Shown here: positions 8,366 through 17,870 of the stretch, piece by piece | Numbering within the stretch: position 1 is the stretch's first letter | Layout: each line of letters starts with the position of its first letter | DNA from: CAYJAB01 sp964368305 | GTDB lineage: Bacteria > Bacillota_I > Bacilli_A > Erysipelotrichales > Erysipelotrichaceae | DNA length: 64,000 nt | Assembly (NCBI GenBank): GCA_964368305.1 | Contig: CAYJAB010000001.1 | Coordinates: 186,001-250,000, forward strand | Reading direction: 5' to 3' | Made by a program: the position numbers and the translations under genes | The notes under the pieces: model-generated | Databases searched by the model: none | What the model was told of the DNA's origin: nothing | Seen by the model: the letters and a program-made list of their open reading frames with translations, nothing else

Positions 8366-10759
8366 ATGTTTAAAAATAAAAAACAGTTTATTCAAGACTA
8401 TAAAAAACGTATAGAAGAAGGATATGGGAGAACACTTCAACAAGCACATATTACGGAAAGGTATATGATACTTGGGGATATGGTAAGAGATTATGCGAGT
8501 GTGCATTGGAAAGAAACTAAAATGCATATTGCACAAAACCAACAAAAACAAATGTATTATTTTTCAATGGAGTTTTTAATTGGTAGATTACTTACAAACA
8601 ATTTAATGAACTTAGGAATTTATGACATTGTAAAAGAAGGATTAGATGAGTTGGGGATTGATATCAATGAACTTGAAAACCTTGAATCAGATGCAGGACT
8701 TGGCAATGGTGGTCTAGGACGTCTTGCAGCTTGTTTTTTAGATTCATTGGCATCTCTTTCACTTCCAGGGCATGGAAATTGTATTCGATATCAATATGGT
8801 TTGTTTAAACAAAAAATACTTGATGGATATCAAGTAGAAGTTCCAGATCAGTGGATGTCGATTGCGAATGTGTGGGAAGTAAGAAAACCAAAACATGCGA
8901 TTGATGTGAAGTTTTGGGGTCATATAGAATCTCACACAGATGAAAATAATAATCTTGTATTTGAACATAAAGATGCGTTTGTAATAAAGGCAGTTCCATA
9001 TGATATGCCAATAGTAGGAAGTCATACAGATACTGTAAATAGCTTGCGCTTATGGAATGCGGAGGCTGCGGATTGTATTTCTCATAAAAGAGATTTTAGA
9101 GAATATATTTCCCAGGTAAATGAGATTTGTTCAAATGTCTATCCAGATGATAGTACAGAAAAAGGTAAATATTTACGTATTAAGCAACAATACTTCTTTG
9201 TCTGTGCTGGAATAGGTGCAATTGTAAAAGCGCATTTAAGAGTATATGGAACGATGGACAACTTCCATGAAAAAGTTGTTATTCAATTAAATGATACACA
9301 TCCTACGCTTGCGATTGCAGAGTTGATGCGTATATTAATGGATGAGTATCGCTATAGTTGGCAGGATGCATGGAATATTGTCACACAGACAATGGCATAT
9401 ACAAATCATACAGTATTGGCAGAGGCACTTGAGAAATGGTCTGTTCATTCTATACAAACACTCTTACCTCGAATTTATATGATTATTGAAGAAATCAACA
9501 GACGTTGGGTAAATGAAGTAAATGAGGTTGTGAAGGACCATGGAAAAAGCTATAACATGGCAATTATTAAAGATGGATACATTCATATGGCACATTTAGC
9601 GATTGTAGGAAGTTTTAGTGTAAATGGGGTTGCGAAATTGCATACTGATATATTAAAAACAAGTGTAATGAAAGATTTTAATGAATATTTCGCATTGAAA
9701 TTTAATAATAAAACAAATGGTATTACACATAGAAGATGGTTGGTTTATTCAAATCCTCAACTTAAAGCATTACTAAAAAAGACAATCGGAGAAAAATATA
9801 TAAAAGAGCCTATCTTATTAAATAAGCTATTGAAGTATAAAGAGGATCCTTGTGTACAGGAAGAATTTAATCAAGTAAAAAGACAAAGAAAAGAAATACT
9901 TGCGCAGTACATTAAAAAAGAATTGGATATAGATGTAGATGTGAATTCAATATTTGATGTTCAAGCAAAAAGGTTGCATGGATATAAACGTCAGTTATTA
10001 AATGTATTGCATATTATTTATTTATATCAAAAAATGAAGGAAGATGATTCATTTAGAATCTATCCGCGTACATTTATTTTTGCGGCAAAAGCAGCACCTT
10101 CTTATCACTTTGCGAAGATGGTTATTAAATTAATACATGATATAGCAAAAGTAATAAACTCAGATGAAGAGGTAAATCAATATCTTAAAGTCGTATTTAT
10201 TCCAAATTACAATGTAAGTGTAGCGGAAATTTTGATGAATGCAGCGGATGTATCTGAGCAAATTTCAACCGCTGGTAAAGAAGCAAGTGGTACTGGAAAC
10301 ATGAAGTTTATGATGAACGGTGCTTTGACACTTGGGACACTTGATGGAGCAAATGTAGAAATACATGAACTTGTGACAAGTGAAAATGATGTGATTTTCG
10401 GATTAACAGCAGATGAAGTAGAAGAAAAGAAAAAAACATATGATGCATGGAAAGTGTACAATAAAAATGTACGTCTAAAAAAAGTAGTAGATTCTTTAAT
10501 GGATACAACCTTTAATGAAAATGAAGAGGAATATAAAGTGATCTTTGATGCACTGTTATATCAAAATGACGAGTACTTGGTTTTAGAAGATTTCGCAAGT
10601 TACGCAAAAGCGCAAGCAAAAGTGGAAAGACTTTATTTAGATCAATCAAATTGGGCTAAAATGATGCTTGTGAATATCGCAATGTCTGGATTTTTCTCAA
10701 GCGATCGTACAATTCAACAATATGCCAATGAAATTTGGAATATTCAAAAAGTAAATTAA
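8366..10759 (+). CDS. glgP: Glycogen/maltodextrin phosphorylase
   Basis: GT35 phosphorylase releasing glucose-1-phosphate from alpha-1,4-glucans using pyridoxal phosphate. The PLP-binding motif EASGTGNMKFMMNGALTLGT is intact, with the Schiff-base lysine at residue 647. Other family blocks are visible (GLGNGGLGRLAACFLDS; NDTHPTLAIAELMR; THRRWL). The 797 residues match the family. It closes the mutase-GNAT-glgB-glgP block, which is the degradative/branching half of glycogen metabolism; glgC, glgD and glgA are not in the window. Confidence 0.96.
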   Translation: MFKNKKQFIQDYKKRIEEGYGRTLQQAHITERYMILGDMVRDYASVHWKETKMHIAQNQQKQMYYFSMEFLIGRLLTNNLMNLGIYDIVKEGLDELGIDINELENLESDAGLGNGGLGRLAACFLDSLASLSLPGHGNCIRYQYGLFKQKILDGYQVEVPDQWMSIANVWEVRKPKHAIDVKFWGHIESHTDENNNLVFEHKDAFVIKAVPYDMPIVGSHTDTVNSLRLWNAEAADCISHKRDFREYISQVNEICSNVYPDDSTEKGKYLRIKQQYFFVCAGIGAIVKAHLRVYGTMDNFHEKVVIQLNDTHPTLAIAELMRILMDEYRYSWQDAWNIVTQTMAYTNHTVLAEALEKWSVHSIQTLLPRIYMIIEEINRRWVNEVNEVVKDHGKSYNMAIIKDGYIHMAHLAIVGSFSVNGVAKLHTDILKTSVMKDFNEYFALKFNNKTNGITHRRWLVYSNPQLKALLKKTIGEKYIKEPILLNKLLKYKEDPCVQEEFNQVKRQRKEILAQYIKKELDIDVDVNSIFDVQAKRLHGYKRQLLNVLHIIYLYQKMKEDDSFRIYPRTFIFAAKAAPSYHFAKMVIKLIHDIAKVINSDEEVNQYLKVVFIPNYNVSVAEILMNAADVSEQISTAGKEASGTGNMKFMMNGALTLGTLDGANVEIHELVTSENDVIFGLTADEVEEKKKTYDAWKVYNKNVRLKKVVDSLMDTTFNENEEEYKVIFDALLYQNDEYLVLEDFASYAKAQAKVERLYLDQSNWAKMMLVNIAMSGFFSSDRTIQQYANEIWNIQKVN

Positions 10760-10762
10760 ACA

Positions 10763-10793
10763 AAAATGTAGGGTATATACCCTACATTTTATT
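10763..10793 (+). terminator. Rho-independent terminator after glgP
   Basis: Perfect 12-bp stem AAAATGTAGGGT/ACCCTACATTTT (10763-10774 with 10779-10790) and a 4-nt loop. The right arm itself supplies the T-run. Confidence 0.88.
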
Positions 10794-10835
10794 GGAATAA
10801 CATTGAAAGAAAAGTATCATTTTTTCTGTTTTTTA

Positions 10836-10844
10836 TGCTATACT
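10836..10844 (+). promoter_or_regulatory. Extended -10 promoter of the large surface protein
   Basis: TGCTATACT (10836-10844) is an extended -10 element. No good -35 is present 16-18 bp upstream. The resulting 5' leader is about 100 nt. Confidence 0.5.
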
Positions 10845-10901
10845 TTTTAGGCGAGCGAAAAAAAGTATTACGCAAAAATATAGCAAAATGAAGGGAGTAA
10901 A

Positions 10902-10937
10902 ATGTTATTGATACACAACAATAACAAGCAACTTTAG
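10902..10937 (+). CDS. Possible leader peptide (uORF) overlapping the next SD
   Basis: Eleven-codon frame (MLLIHNNNKQL) with its own SD (AAGGGAG, 10891-10897) 4 nt ahead of the ATG. Its TAG stop overlaps the AGGAGG (10936-10941) that serves the large surface protein gene. This arrangement suggests translational coupling or attenuation, but such a short frame can occur by chance. Confidence 0.3.
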   Translation: MLLIHNNNKQL

Positions 10938-10952
10938 GAGGATTGAAAATCA

Positions 10953-13900
10953 ATGAAAACAAAAATAAAGAAACTGCTTGCAACAGTGCTTTCTGTTGCA
11001 ATGCTTTTCAGCACAATACAATTGAATGTATTTGCGGAGCAAAGTACATCACAAGACAGTGAAATTATAACAGCGATTGCTCCGCTAAAAACAACGAGGG
11101 AAGAAATAACAGTGGGCAGTGCGGACTTACCGACACTCCCTGAAGAATTGACAGTGACCCTTACGACCACAACGTGGGAAAAAGTGGAAACAACAGCAGA
11201 AATATCCGTGGCTGTGGAGTGGACATTGGCAAAGGGAGAAACATTTTCTACTGAAAAAGAGGCTGAATTTGTCTATACAGCAAAACTGATAGACGATACA
11301 CTAACTATTGATGATAGCATCACTATGCCTACTTTAACGGTGGGAGTGGTAAATGCAAATACCGATGAGAACAGGAACATAATAACGGATATACAGCCTG
11401 TACAAAATCAGACAATAAGAAGATCGGTTGATGTTGGTGCTTTTACAGTAACGGGTGGAAACATCGGTACAGATTACATGTATGAAAATGGCATTTTAAA
11501 AATTAAAACAGAAACGTCTTTAACAATCGCAAACATAGACCCAAATACAGCTACAAGCGATAGAATTGTTGCAGAAAGCAATGTTGCAAATCTTATCCTA
11601 AACGGAGTGAACATCAAGGCAGGTGGTAATTTTCCAGTAGCTTTTGAGGTTTGGAATACAGCAAACATCACTCTTGCAGATGGTACAACAAACACTTTAG
11701 AAAGTGGAAAAAACTGGGCTGGTTTACAAGTTATAGAAGGTAAAACTGTGACCATAGGTGGCAAAGGTACATTAACCGCAACTGGTGGAGAGAATGGTGC
11801 AGGTATCGGTGGTGGTAATGAAAGAAACAGCGGTAATATCACAATTTCTGATGGTACAGTTAACGCGATAAGTGGATACGGTGGTGCAGGTATCGGAGGT
11901 GGCAAGTTAGGTCATGGTGGTACCATCAAAATCTCTGGTGGTACAGTTACCGCAAATAGTCTACGCGCCGGATCAGGCATAGGCGGTGGTTATTTAGGCG
12001 ATGGTGATAGTATCACAATTTCTGGTGGTACAGTTAATGCAAGTAGCAAATACTATGGCGCAGGTATCGGAGGTGGCCAATTAGGGCATGGTGGTGATAT
12101 CACAATCTCTGGTGGTATAGTTAATGCAAATTGCGAATACTATGGCGCAGGTATCGGCGGTGGTGAAAAAGGTAATGGTGGTAATATTACAATCTCTGGC
12201 ACAGCAAATGTAAATACAAAAGGAAACGCAGGCATAGGTGGTGGAAAAAGTGGCCTTGGTGCTGAAATTAGTATAACTGATGCGCCAACAATCATAGCTA
12301 CAGGTGCTGCAAATTACATCGGCTTACATGATACTAACGGCATTATCATTTCGAGTACACTTCTATATGCTGATAGTTATATACCAATATATGACGGCAC
12401 ATCATTTACAACAGGTAATGGTTCAAGTGTAATTTTTAAAAATCAATATGTAAGAGTTATACCAGTAGTGAGTAAATATACACTTATTATTAATAATGGT
12501 TCCGGTGATGGCGTGTATGCAGAGGGTGCAATTGTAAATATCACAGCAGACGCAGCGCCAAAAGGACAACAGTTTAAAAACTGGACATCTAATAACAGCG
12601 GGACATTTGCGGATAGTACAAGTGCAACAACTACATTCACAATGCCAAACGGTGCAACAACTGTAACTGCAAATTATGAAGATACATTAGTAAGCTCTAT
12701 CAAAATAAAATCAACAAATCATAAAACAGAGTACTTTGTTGATAATAGTTTAGATGTTACAAATCTTGAGATTACAGTAACATATTCAGATGGTTCAACA
12801 GAAGATATAGCTGTATCAGCTGATATGGTAACAGGCTTTAACAGCAGCGCAGCAGTAAATAACCAGCAGCTCATTATCTCTTATGAGGGAAAAAACACAA
12901 GTTATACTGTGAATATTGTGGAAGCACCTATATACGATTTACTTGTAGAAGGTGGTTTGTTTGGTGAAGATTACCTTTATGAAAATGGTGTTTTAAGTAT
13001 TCAAACTGACACACCATTAATAATCAAAAATGCTGATATAAATACAGCTACAAGTGACAGAATTGTTACAAAAAGCGCAGTAGCGAACATTACTCTAAAC
13101 GGTGTAAACATAAGTGCAGGTGGTAGTTTTCCAGTAGCTTTTGAGGTTTGGAATACAGCAAACATCACTCTTGCAGATGGCACAACAAACACTTTAAAAA
13201 GTGGAGAAAACTGGGCTGGTTTACAAGTTATAGAAGGTAAAACTGTAACCATAGGTGGAAAAGGTACATTAATTGCAACTGGTGTATACCGTGGTGCAGG
13301 CATAGGCGGTAGTTATGAAAACAACGGTGGTAATATCAAGATCTATGATGCTACAGTTAATGCAACTGGTGGAAGCGGTGGAGCAGGTATAGGTGGTGGA
13401 TATGGAGGTAACGGTGGTAATGTTGAAATATCTGGCACTGCAAATGTAACCGCAACTAGTGTGAAAAATGCCGCAGGTATAGGTGGTGGCAATTCTGGAG
13501 CAGGTGGTAATATCACAATCTCTGGTGGTACAGTAACCGCAACCGGTGGAAGCAACAGCGCGGGCATAGGTGGTTCTGATGGGGCTAAAGGTGGTACAGT
13601 TAATATAATCGACGGCGAAGTAAACGCAAAAGGTGGCAGTGGCGGAGCAGGAATCGGTAGTGGTTATGAAGGCAATAGCGCTAATATTACAATCTCTGGA
13701 GGTACAGTAACCGCAACTGGTGGAAACAGTGGAGCAGGCATAGGCGGCGGTAGGAGAGACGGCGCTAAAGTTACAATCTCTGGAGGTACAGTAACCGCAA
13801 CTGGTGGATACAATGGAGCAGGTATAGGTGGTGGATATGAAGGTAACGGTGGTAATGTTGAAATATCGGACACTGCAAATGTAACCGCAATTGGTGGACA

Positions 13901-15728
13901 CTATAGCGCAGGAATCGGTGGCGGCCAAAAAGGCGGTGGCGGTAAAGTCACAATCTCTGGAGGTACAGTAACAGCATCTAGTACGAAACTTGGCACAGGA
14001 ATCGGTGGCGGTTATAATTATAACGGTGTAGGTGCTGAAATAACAATAACGGGAGCACCTACAGTGATAGCCACTGGCGCAGAAAATCAAATCGCATTAC
14101 ATGACACTAATGGCATTATTATTTCAGGCTCACTGCAATATGCTCAGAGTACAACTGCAATAACTGATAGTACAACATTTACAACTGGTAATGGATTAAG
14201 TGTAATTTTTAATAATAGGTATGCGAAAGTTATGCCAGCAGATGATCCAATCACAACATATGAATTAGCTGTTACAAATGGTACAGGTAGTGGTAAATAT
14301 GCAGAGGGAACAATTGTAAATATCACAGCAAATGCAGCACCAAAAGGACAACAGTTCAAAAACTGGACATCTAATAACAGTGGTATATTTGCAGATAATA
14401 CAAGAGCAACAACTACATTCACAATGCCAAACGGTGCAACAACTGTAACTGCGAATTATGAAGATGTTCCAGTATCAATCACAAGTGTTTCAGTAAATCC
14501 TACAAGTGAAAGCGTACAAAAAGGAGCTACAAAAAGTTTCAAAGCAGTGGTAACAGGTACAGGTGATTTTGATGATGCTGTAATTTGGAGTGTAACAGGT
14601 GGAACAAGCGCGACTACGATAGACACAAATGGTTTATTAACAGTAGATGTGAGTGAAACAGCGACAAGTTTAACAGTTACAGCCACTGCAAATGCAGATA
14701 GAACAAAATCAGCAACAGCAACTGTAACTATTACAGATATTCCTGTAGCAAATCACACAATAACAGCAAGTGCAGGAACAAACGGTTCAATTTCACCAAG
14801 TGGTAATGTGAGTGTAAATGACGGTGACAATCAAACATTTATTTTCACTCCAGATGCAGGTTATGAAGTTGATACTGTAACAGTTAATGGAAGTGCAGTT
14901 GCAAAAGCAAATAGTTATACTTTTGATAATGTATCAACAAATCATACTATTAACGTTACATTCAAAGGAATGGAAGCTGTAATCATACCACAAGAGATTA
15001 GCTATGCTAACACTACCATTATAAAAACTGAGGGTGATGGTGTATTCACAAACCTACTAACCCAAACAATAGTGAATGGAAATATTTCTTACGAAAGCAG
15101 TAATCCAAAAGTTGCATTGGTAAATGACAACGGTGAAGTTACAATTGTTGGTGTTGGTACAGCGACAATTACGGCAACAGCTGAAAAAACTGCTACACAC
15201 AGTGAAGCTACTATAAGTTATGCATTAACTGTAAACACAGGTGAAGTGAATGTCGACAAAAATGAAGTCACTATTTTTGATGCGGACTTTAAAGATCTTC
15301 TAGATGTAAAAATCACAATTGGTAGTGATACTACCGTATTAAAAAGAGATGGTAAATATCTAATAGGTTACACAGATTACACTTTCAATAATGGAAAAAT
15401 AGGGGAAGTGAACCCAGGAAGCATTGAAATTACACTCTACAAAGAATTCATTGCAACTCTACCAGAAGGTGGATATTCATTGGCGATTACTACAATAGGT
15501 GGAACATCAGATGGAATAATCACTGGTACAATTCCTGCAAAATATGATGTAGGCGGACATGGAAATCCACAAACAAGTGTAAAATTAGAAGATATAAAAC
15601 CTTCAGACTGGGTCTATAACTATGTGAATGATATAGTGGATAAAGGCTTATTTGCGGGAAAATATGCCACAACTTTCTCATCTAAAGACAACCTAATGAA
15701 AGTTGAGATGGCTACAATTCTTTCATAA
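10953..15728 (+). CDS. Large modular surface protein: beta-helix repeats, InlB-like and Ig-like domains, single truncated SLH
   Basis: Secreted protein of 1591 residues. Signal peptide 1-28 (cleavage after VFA). Approximate order: Gly-rich beta-helix block 163-496 built of GGNITISGGTVTA-GAGIGGG units; divergent InlB B-repeat 509-578; Ig-like domain 580-660; second beta-helix block 663-1093; InlB-like 1104-1171; Big2-like 1173-1263; InlB-like 1267-1338; Big2-like 1343-1430; X2/Ig-like 1433-1531; and one SLH-type repeat 1546-1591 (PSDWVYNYVNDIVDKGLFAG). S-layer proteins normally carry three SLH repeats. Here translation stops inside the first, with FTEFK still in frame beyond the stop. Gly/Ala/Thr-rich codon use and locally higher GC differ from neighbours, suggesting horizontal acquisition. 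An adhesin or glycan-binding role is likely; ligand unknown. Confidence 0.9.
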   Translation: MKTKIKKLLATVLSVAMLFSTIQLNVFAEQSTSQDSEIITAIAPLKTTREEITVGSADLPTLPEELTVTLTTTTWEKVETTAEISVAVEWTLAKGETFSTEKEAEFVYTAKLIDDTLTIDDSITMPTLTVGVVNANTDENRNIITDIQPVQNQTIRRSVDVGAFTVTGGNIGTDYMYENGILKIKTETSLTIANIDPNTATSDRIVAESNVANLILNGVNIKAGGNFPVAFEVWNTANITLADGTTNTLESGKNWAGLQVIEGKTVTIGGKGTLTATGGENGAGIGGGNERNSGNITISDGTVNAISGYGGAGIGGGKLGHGGTIKISGGTVTANSLRAGSGIGGGYLGDGDSITISGGTVNASSKYYGAGIGGGQLGHGGDITISGGIVNANCEYYGAGIGGGEKGNGGNITISGTANVNTKGNAGIGGGKSGLGAEISITDAPTIIATGAANYIGLHDTNGIIISSTLLYADSYIPIYDGTSFTTGNGSSVIFKNQYVRVIPVVSKYTLIINNGSGDGVYAEGAIVNITADAAPKGQQFKNWTSNNSGTFADSTSATTTFTMPNGATTVTANYEDTLVSSIKIKSTNHKTEYFVDNSLDVTNLEITVTYSDGSTEDIAVSADMVTGFNSSAAVNNQQLIISYEGKNTSYTVNIVEAPIYDLLVEGGLFGEDYLYENGVLSIQTDTPLIIKNADINTATSDRIVTKSAVANITLNGVNISAGGSFPVAFEVWNTANITLADGTTNTLKSGENWAGLQVIEGKTVTIGGKGTLIATGVYRGAGIGGSYENNGGNIKIYDATVNATGGSGGAGIGGGYGGNGGNVEISGTANVTATSVKNAAGIGGGNSGAGGNITISGGTVTATGGSNSAGIGGSDGAKGGTVNIIDGEVNAKGGSGGAGIGSGYEGNSANITISGGTVTATGGNSGAGIGGGRRDGAKVTISGGTVTATGGYNGAGIGGGYEGNGGNVEISDTANVTAIGGHYSAGIGGGQKGGGGKVTISGGTVTASSTKLGTGIGGGYNYNGVGAEITITGAPTVIATGAENQIALHDTNGIIISGSLQYAQSTTAITDSTTFTTGNGLSVIFNNRYAKVMPADDPITTYELAVTNGTGSGKYAEGTIVNITANAAPKGQQFKNWTSNNSGIFADNTRATTTFTMPNGATTVTANYEDVPVSITSVSVNPTSESVQKGATKSFKAVVTGTGDFDDAVIWSVTGGTSATTIDTNGLLTVDVSETATSLTVTATANADRTKSATATVTITDIPVANHTITASAGTNGSISPSGNVSVNDGDNQTFIFTPDAGYEVDTVTVNGSAVAKANSYTFDNVSTNHTINVTFKGMEAVIIPQEISYANTTIIKTEGDGVFTNLLTQTIVNGNISYESSNPKVALVNDNGEVTIVGVGTATITATAEKTATHSEATISYALTVNTGEVNVDKNEVTIFDADFKDLLDVKITIGSDTTVLKRDGKYLIGYTDYTFNNGKIGEVNPGSIEITLYKEFIATLPEGGYSLAITTIGGTSDGIITGTIPAKYDVGGHGNPQTSVKLEDIKPSDWVYNYVNDIVDKGLFAGKYATTFSSKDNLMKVEMATILS
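11635..11770 (+). repeat. Intragenic direct repeat, copy 1 (beta-helix block start)
   Basis: About 136 bp nearly identical to 13132-13267, encoding the segment from PVAFEVWNTANITLADGTTN to the GGKGTL motif. Near-identity at synonymous positions shows a recent internal duplication or gene conversion. Confidence 0.85.
13132..13267 (+). repeat. Intragenic direct repeat, copy 2
   Basis: Second copy of the 11635-11770 segment, differing at only a handful of bases. A companion repeat pair encodes the InlB-like module (KGQQFKNWTSNNSG) at about 12550-12680 and 14335-14465. Confidence 0.85.
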
Positions 15729-15765
15729 TTTACAGAATTCAAATAATTTTAAAAAGAAATTCATA

Positions 15766-15802
15766 AAAAAATGCGGTGAGAGTAAATCTCATCGCATTTT
15801 TA
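15766..15802 (+). terminator. Rho-independent terminator after surface protein
   Basis: Stem ATGCGGTGAGA/TCTCATCGCAT (one G-T pair) with a 5-nt loop, flanked by an A-run and a T-run; 38 bp past the stop codon. Confidence 0.85.
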
Positions 15803-16071
15803 ATATAAGGAAAGCGAATGATACAGATCAGATAGCATGATTTTGCGAGTATAAATTTCAAGATTGGCAAGGGTTAGATATTCTACATACCCTTCTATAT
15901 CAATGTGTAGTTTCAGTTTCTACAAGGTTAATTGTTAAAAATTTTTTTTCAAATCAAATTTGATACTCTAATGATAGACTATTGATGATTAATATAGTGT
16001 TAAATAGATTATAAACATAATTTATTTAAGGAATGACCAACATTATTAAATTTCTATAATAAAGAGAAATT
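15803..16071. other. Intergenic stretch with no recognisable gene
   Basis: AT-rich 269 bp (part of a 343-bp gap) between the surface-protein terminator and the convergent rhodanese gene. It holds only short frames without SD. A weak hairpin (AATTTCT/AGAAATT near 16050) lacks a T-run and may act as a poor terminator for the minus-strand operon. Confidence 0.5.
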
Positions 16072-16713
16072 CTATTCAATAATTGTAAGTGTAGGCCATA
16101 TAAAATCTACTTGTTTATCATAAACATAAGCTTCCTTTACAAGATGGAGTGGGTTTTCCATTAATGAATATGCTGGAAGCCCCATACTGTTTGTGAAAGG
16201 ACCTGCATTGTATAGCATAGAAGCGTCATACCCATATTGAATTAAAAGATTCATAAGATAACTAGCTTCTACTCCTGCGGTCGACATAAAGATAATGTTT
16301 TTATCTTTAGGGAAGAGTCTTGTTAAGTAAAATTCTGATTCCTCATAATTTGAAATAAAACTGCCCACATCCCCAAGTCCGGTTTTTAAAGTATTGTCAT
16401 CATTAAAAAATTTGTCCATTGTAAATAAAACATTTTCTTTAAAAGAATAGTCTACAAGTAATCCATAAAATGGAATATTTACAAACCCAGCAATATGTCC
16501 TTCTTGTTGGAATTGTTGGGTACTTCTTGTATCAACGTAGTATGTATCTTCTCTAAATAAATAAGAATCAATATTTAAAGTTGTAATAGGCGACTCACTC
16601 ATTAATACACTTGTAGGAAGTTCTTTATTTGGAAGTGTTGTATTTGTATTTGTTTGTACAGTACAACCTTGTAATAAAATCAAAGCAGATAAAGTAAAAA
16701 GCAATTTTTTCAT
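16072..16713 (-). CDS. Rhodanese-like lipoprotein lacking the catalytic Cys
   Basis: Lipoprotein of 213 residues with lipobox LLQGC near residue 16 and a rhodanese-fold domain. It is a paralogue of the 18740-19438 product: LFPKDKNIIFMSTAGVEAS aligns with LFPKDKTIFLMCQSGGRVV. At the active-site loop Cys is replaced by Ser144 and the loop Arg by Glu, so sulfur transfer by the normal mechanism should be impossible. A binding or regulatory role, or decay, is possible. SD GGAGAG overlaps the end of the apbE gene; the two form one operon. Confidence 0.8.
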   Translation of the reverse strand: MKKLLFTLSALILLQGCTVQTNTNTTLPNKELPTSVLMSESPITTLNIDSYLFREDTYYVDTRSTQQFQQEGHIAGFVNIPFYGLLVDYSFKENVLFTMDKFFNDDNTLKTGLGDVGSFISNYEESEFYLTRLFPKDKNIIFMSTAGVEASYLMNLLIQYGYDASMLYNAGPFTNSMGLPAYSLMENPLHLVKEAYVYDKQVDFIWPTLTIIE

Positions 16714-16715
16714 AG

Positions 16716-17864
16716 TTACTCTCCAATGTAGTTAAATTCTTTAATGTTTATAGATAAATCTGTTTCAATAATATTATCTTTTAAACTTTCAGATAGATGT
16801 AGTATTAAAGAATCATCTTGACTTTCCACAAATAAAAATTCAATTTCCATATCATAGGCCTCTTCAAATGTGTGAATCATATCAATTGCTTCTTCAAGTG
16901 GTAAACTAAATAAAACAGTAGATAAAGCATCTAAAACTGTGCTGTTTTTATCACTGATTATAGAAACAGATTGGTAATAGTTTTCACTTTTACCTGTGTG
17001 TGGGTTGATTAAGTGGTGGTGTAGTTGTTGTGTTTTCTCGTCGATAAAATATTTGTTTTCACTGCCAGATGTAGACATCATATAAGTTTCATCAAATTTT
17101 AATAAAACTAAATTTTGCCCAAAGTGAAATGGATAGGAAATAGAGACAACCCAATATGGTTTTATATCATCTAGCATTGTACCTGCGGTAGAACTTCTTC
17201 CAAGGTCTAATAAGAAGCTTGTATTTGCTTCAGATAAGTAAGGTGTGATTTGATCAATCGCATAGCCTTTAGCGATTGCGCCGATACTTAATTGTGGATG
17301 TACACACTCATTGTAAGGTTTAATAGTGACAGTTTGATTGGTTTGATCAAGAACAATGTATTGATCAATTACTTCATAGCCAATAACGCAGCTTTGTGCT
17401 TGATCTATTAAAGTTTGATCAGGTAGTGTATTCTCTGTTGGATAGAATGAATATAAAGGATTATATAACTCATATAATTCAAAGATTGTAGGATTATAGT
17501 ATCCTTTGCTTAACTTTGTGATTTCAAGTGAATCTTGCAACAAAGAAAATAAATCATCAGAAACGGCTATTGGTGTATTGGTAGGTGTTTCATTTATTGT
17601 TTTTATATTGTTGTAACCTTCAAACGTTTGAAATCCATCAATCTCCTTATGAAGCGAATCGACTAAATCATAAAGTCCATCATAATATGTTTCAATTACA
17701 CCTTCTTTATATGTTGTAAAATAAATATCTGTTGTACCAAGGGGTGGTACCTCTTTCCCTTCTGCATCATAAATATAGTGTAATGGTGTTCTAATAGATT
17801 CTGGTTGTGTTTGTTCTGTTGTGCATCCACTTAATATAAGTAGGAAAATTAATATTTTTTTCAT
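16716..17864 (-). CDS. apbE: ApbE-family FMN transferase lipoprotein
   Basis: Probable flavin transferase attaching FMN from FAD to Thr/Ser of secreted proteins. Lipoprotein signal with lipobox LILSGC (Cys14). Family blocks: SIGAIAKGYAIDQI, ISYPF, SGSENKYF...HHHLINPHTGK, and the metal-binding STVLDALSTVLFSL. Deviation: the usual NLGG segment reads DLGRSSTAG, so activity should be tested. No SD precedes the ATG; an extended -10 ends 6 nt before it (see promoter entry). Its divergent neighbour encodes a lipoprotein with a flavinylation-like motif, the expected client. Confidence 0.85.
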   Translation of the reverse strand: MKKILIFLLILSGCTTEQTQPESIRTPLHYIYDAEGKEVPPLGTTDIYFTTYKEGVIETYYDGLYDLVDSLHKEIDGFQTFEGYNNIKTINETPTNTPIAVSDDLFSLLQDSLEITKLSKGYYNPTIFELYELYNPLYSFYPTENTLPDQTLIDQAQSCVIGYEVIDQYIVLDQTNQTVTIKPYNECVHPQLSIGAIAKGYAIDQITPYLSEANTSFLLDLGRSSTAGTMLDDIKPYWVVSISYPFHFGQNLVLLKFDETYMMSTSGSENKYFIDEKTQQLHHHLINPHTGKSENYYQSVSIISDKNSTVLDALSTVLFSLPLEEAIDMIHTFEEAYDMEIEFLFVESQDDSLILHLSESLKDNIIETDLSINIKEFNYIGE

Positions 17865-17870
17865 ATTTTA

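Noticed and set aside
11474..13873. Several Pro-rich minus-strand frames (for example 11474-11905 and 13343-13567)
   Set aside because: Low-complexity shadows of the GGN/GAGIGGG repeats with no translation signals.
11790..14040. Regularly spaced similar units suggestive of a CRISPR or tandem array
   Set aside because: Units are imperfect, in frame, of variable length and encode a coherent beta-helix; no spacer structure.
13269..14090. 273-codon open frame on the minus strand within the surface protein gene
   Set aside because: Cys/Thr-rich composition is the antisense image of the Gly-rich repeats; no SD, and the sense gene is clearly real.
15803..16071. Possible tRNA or small RNA gene in the gap after the surface protein
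   Set aside because: No cloverleaf, no TTC box pattern and no promoter-terminator pair could be found by eye.
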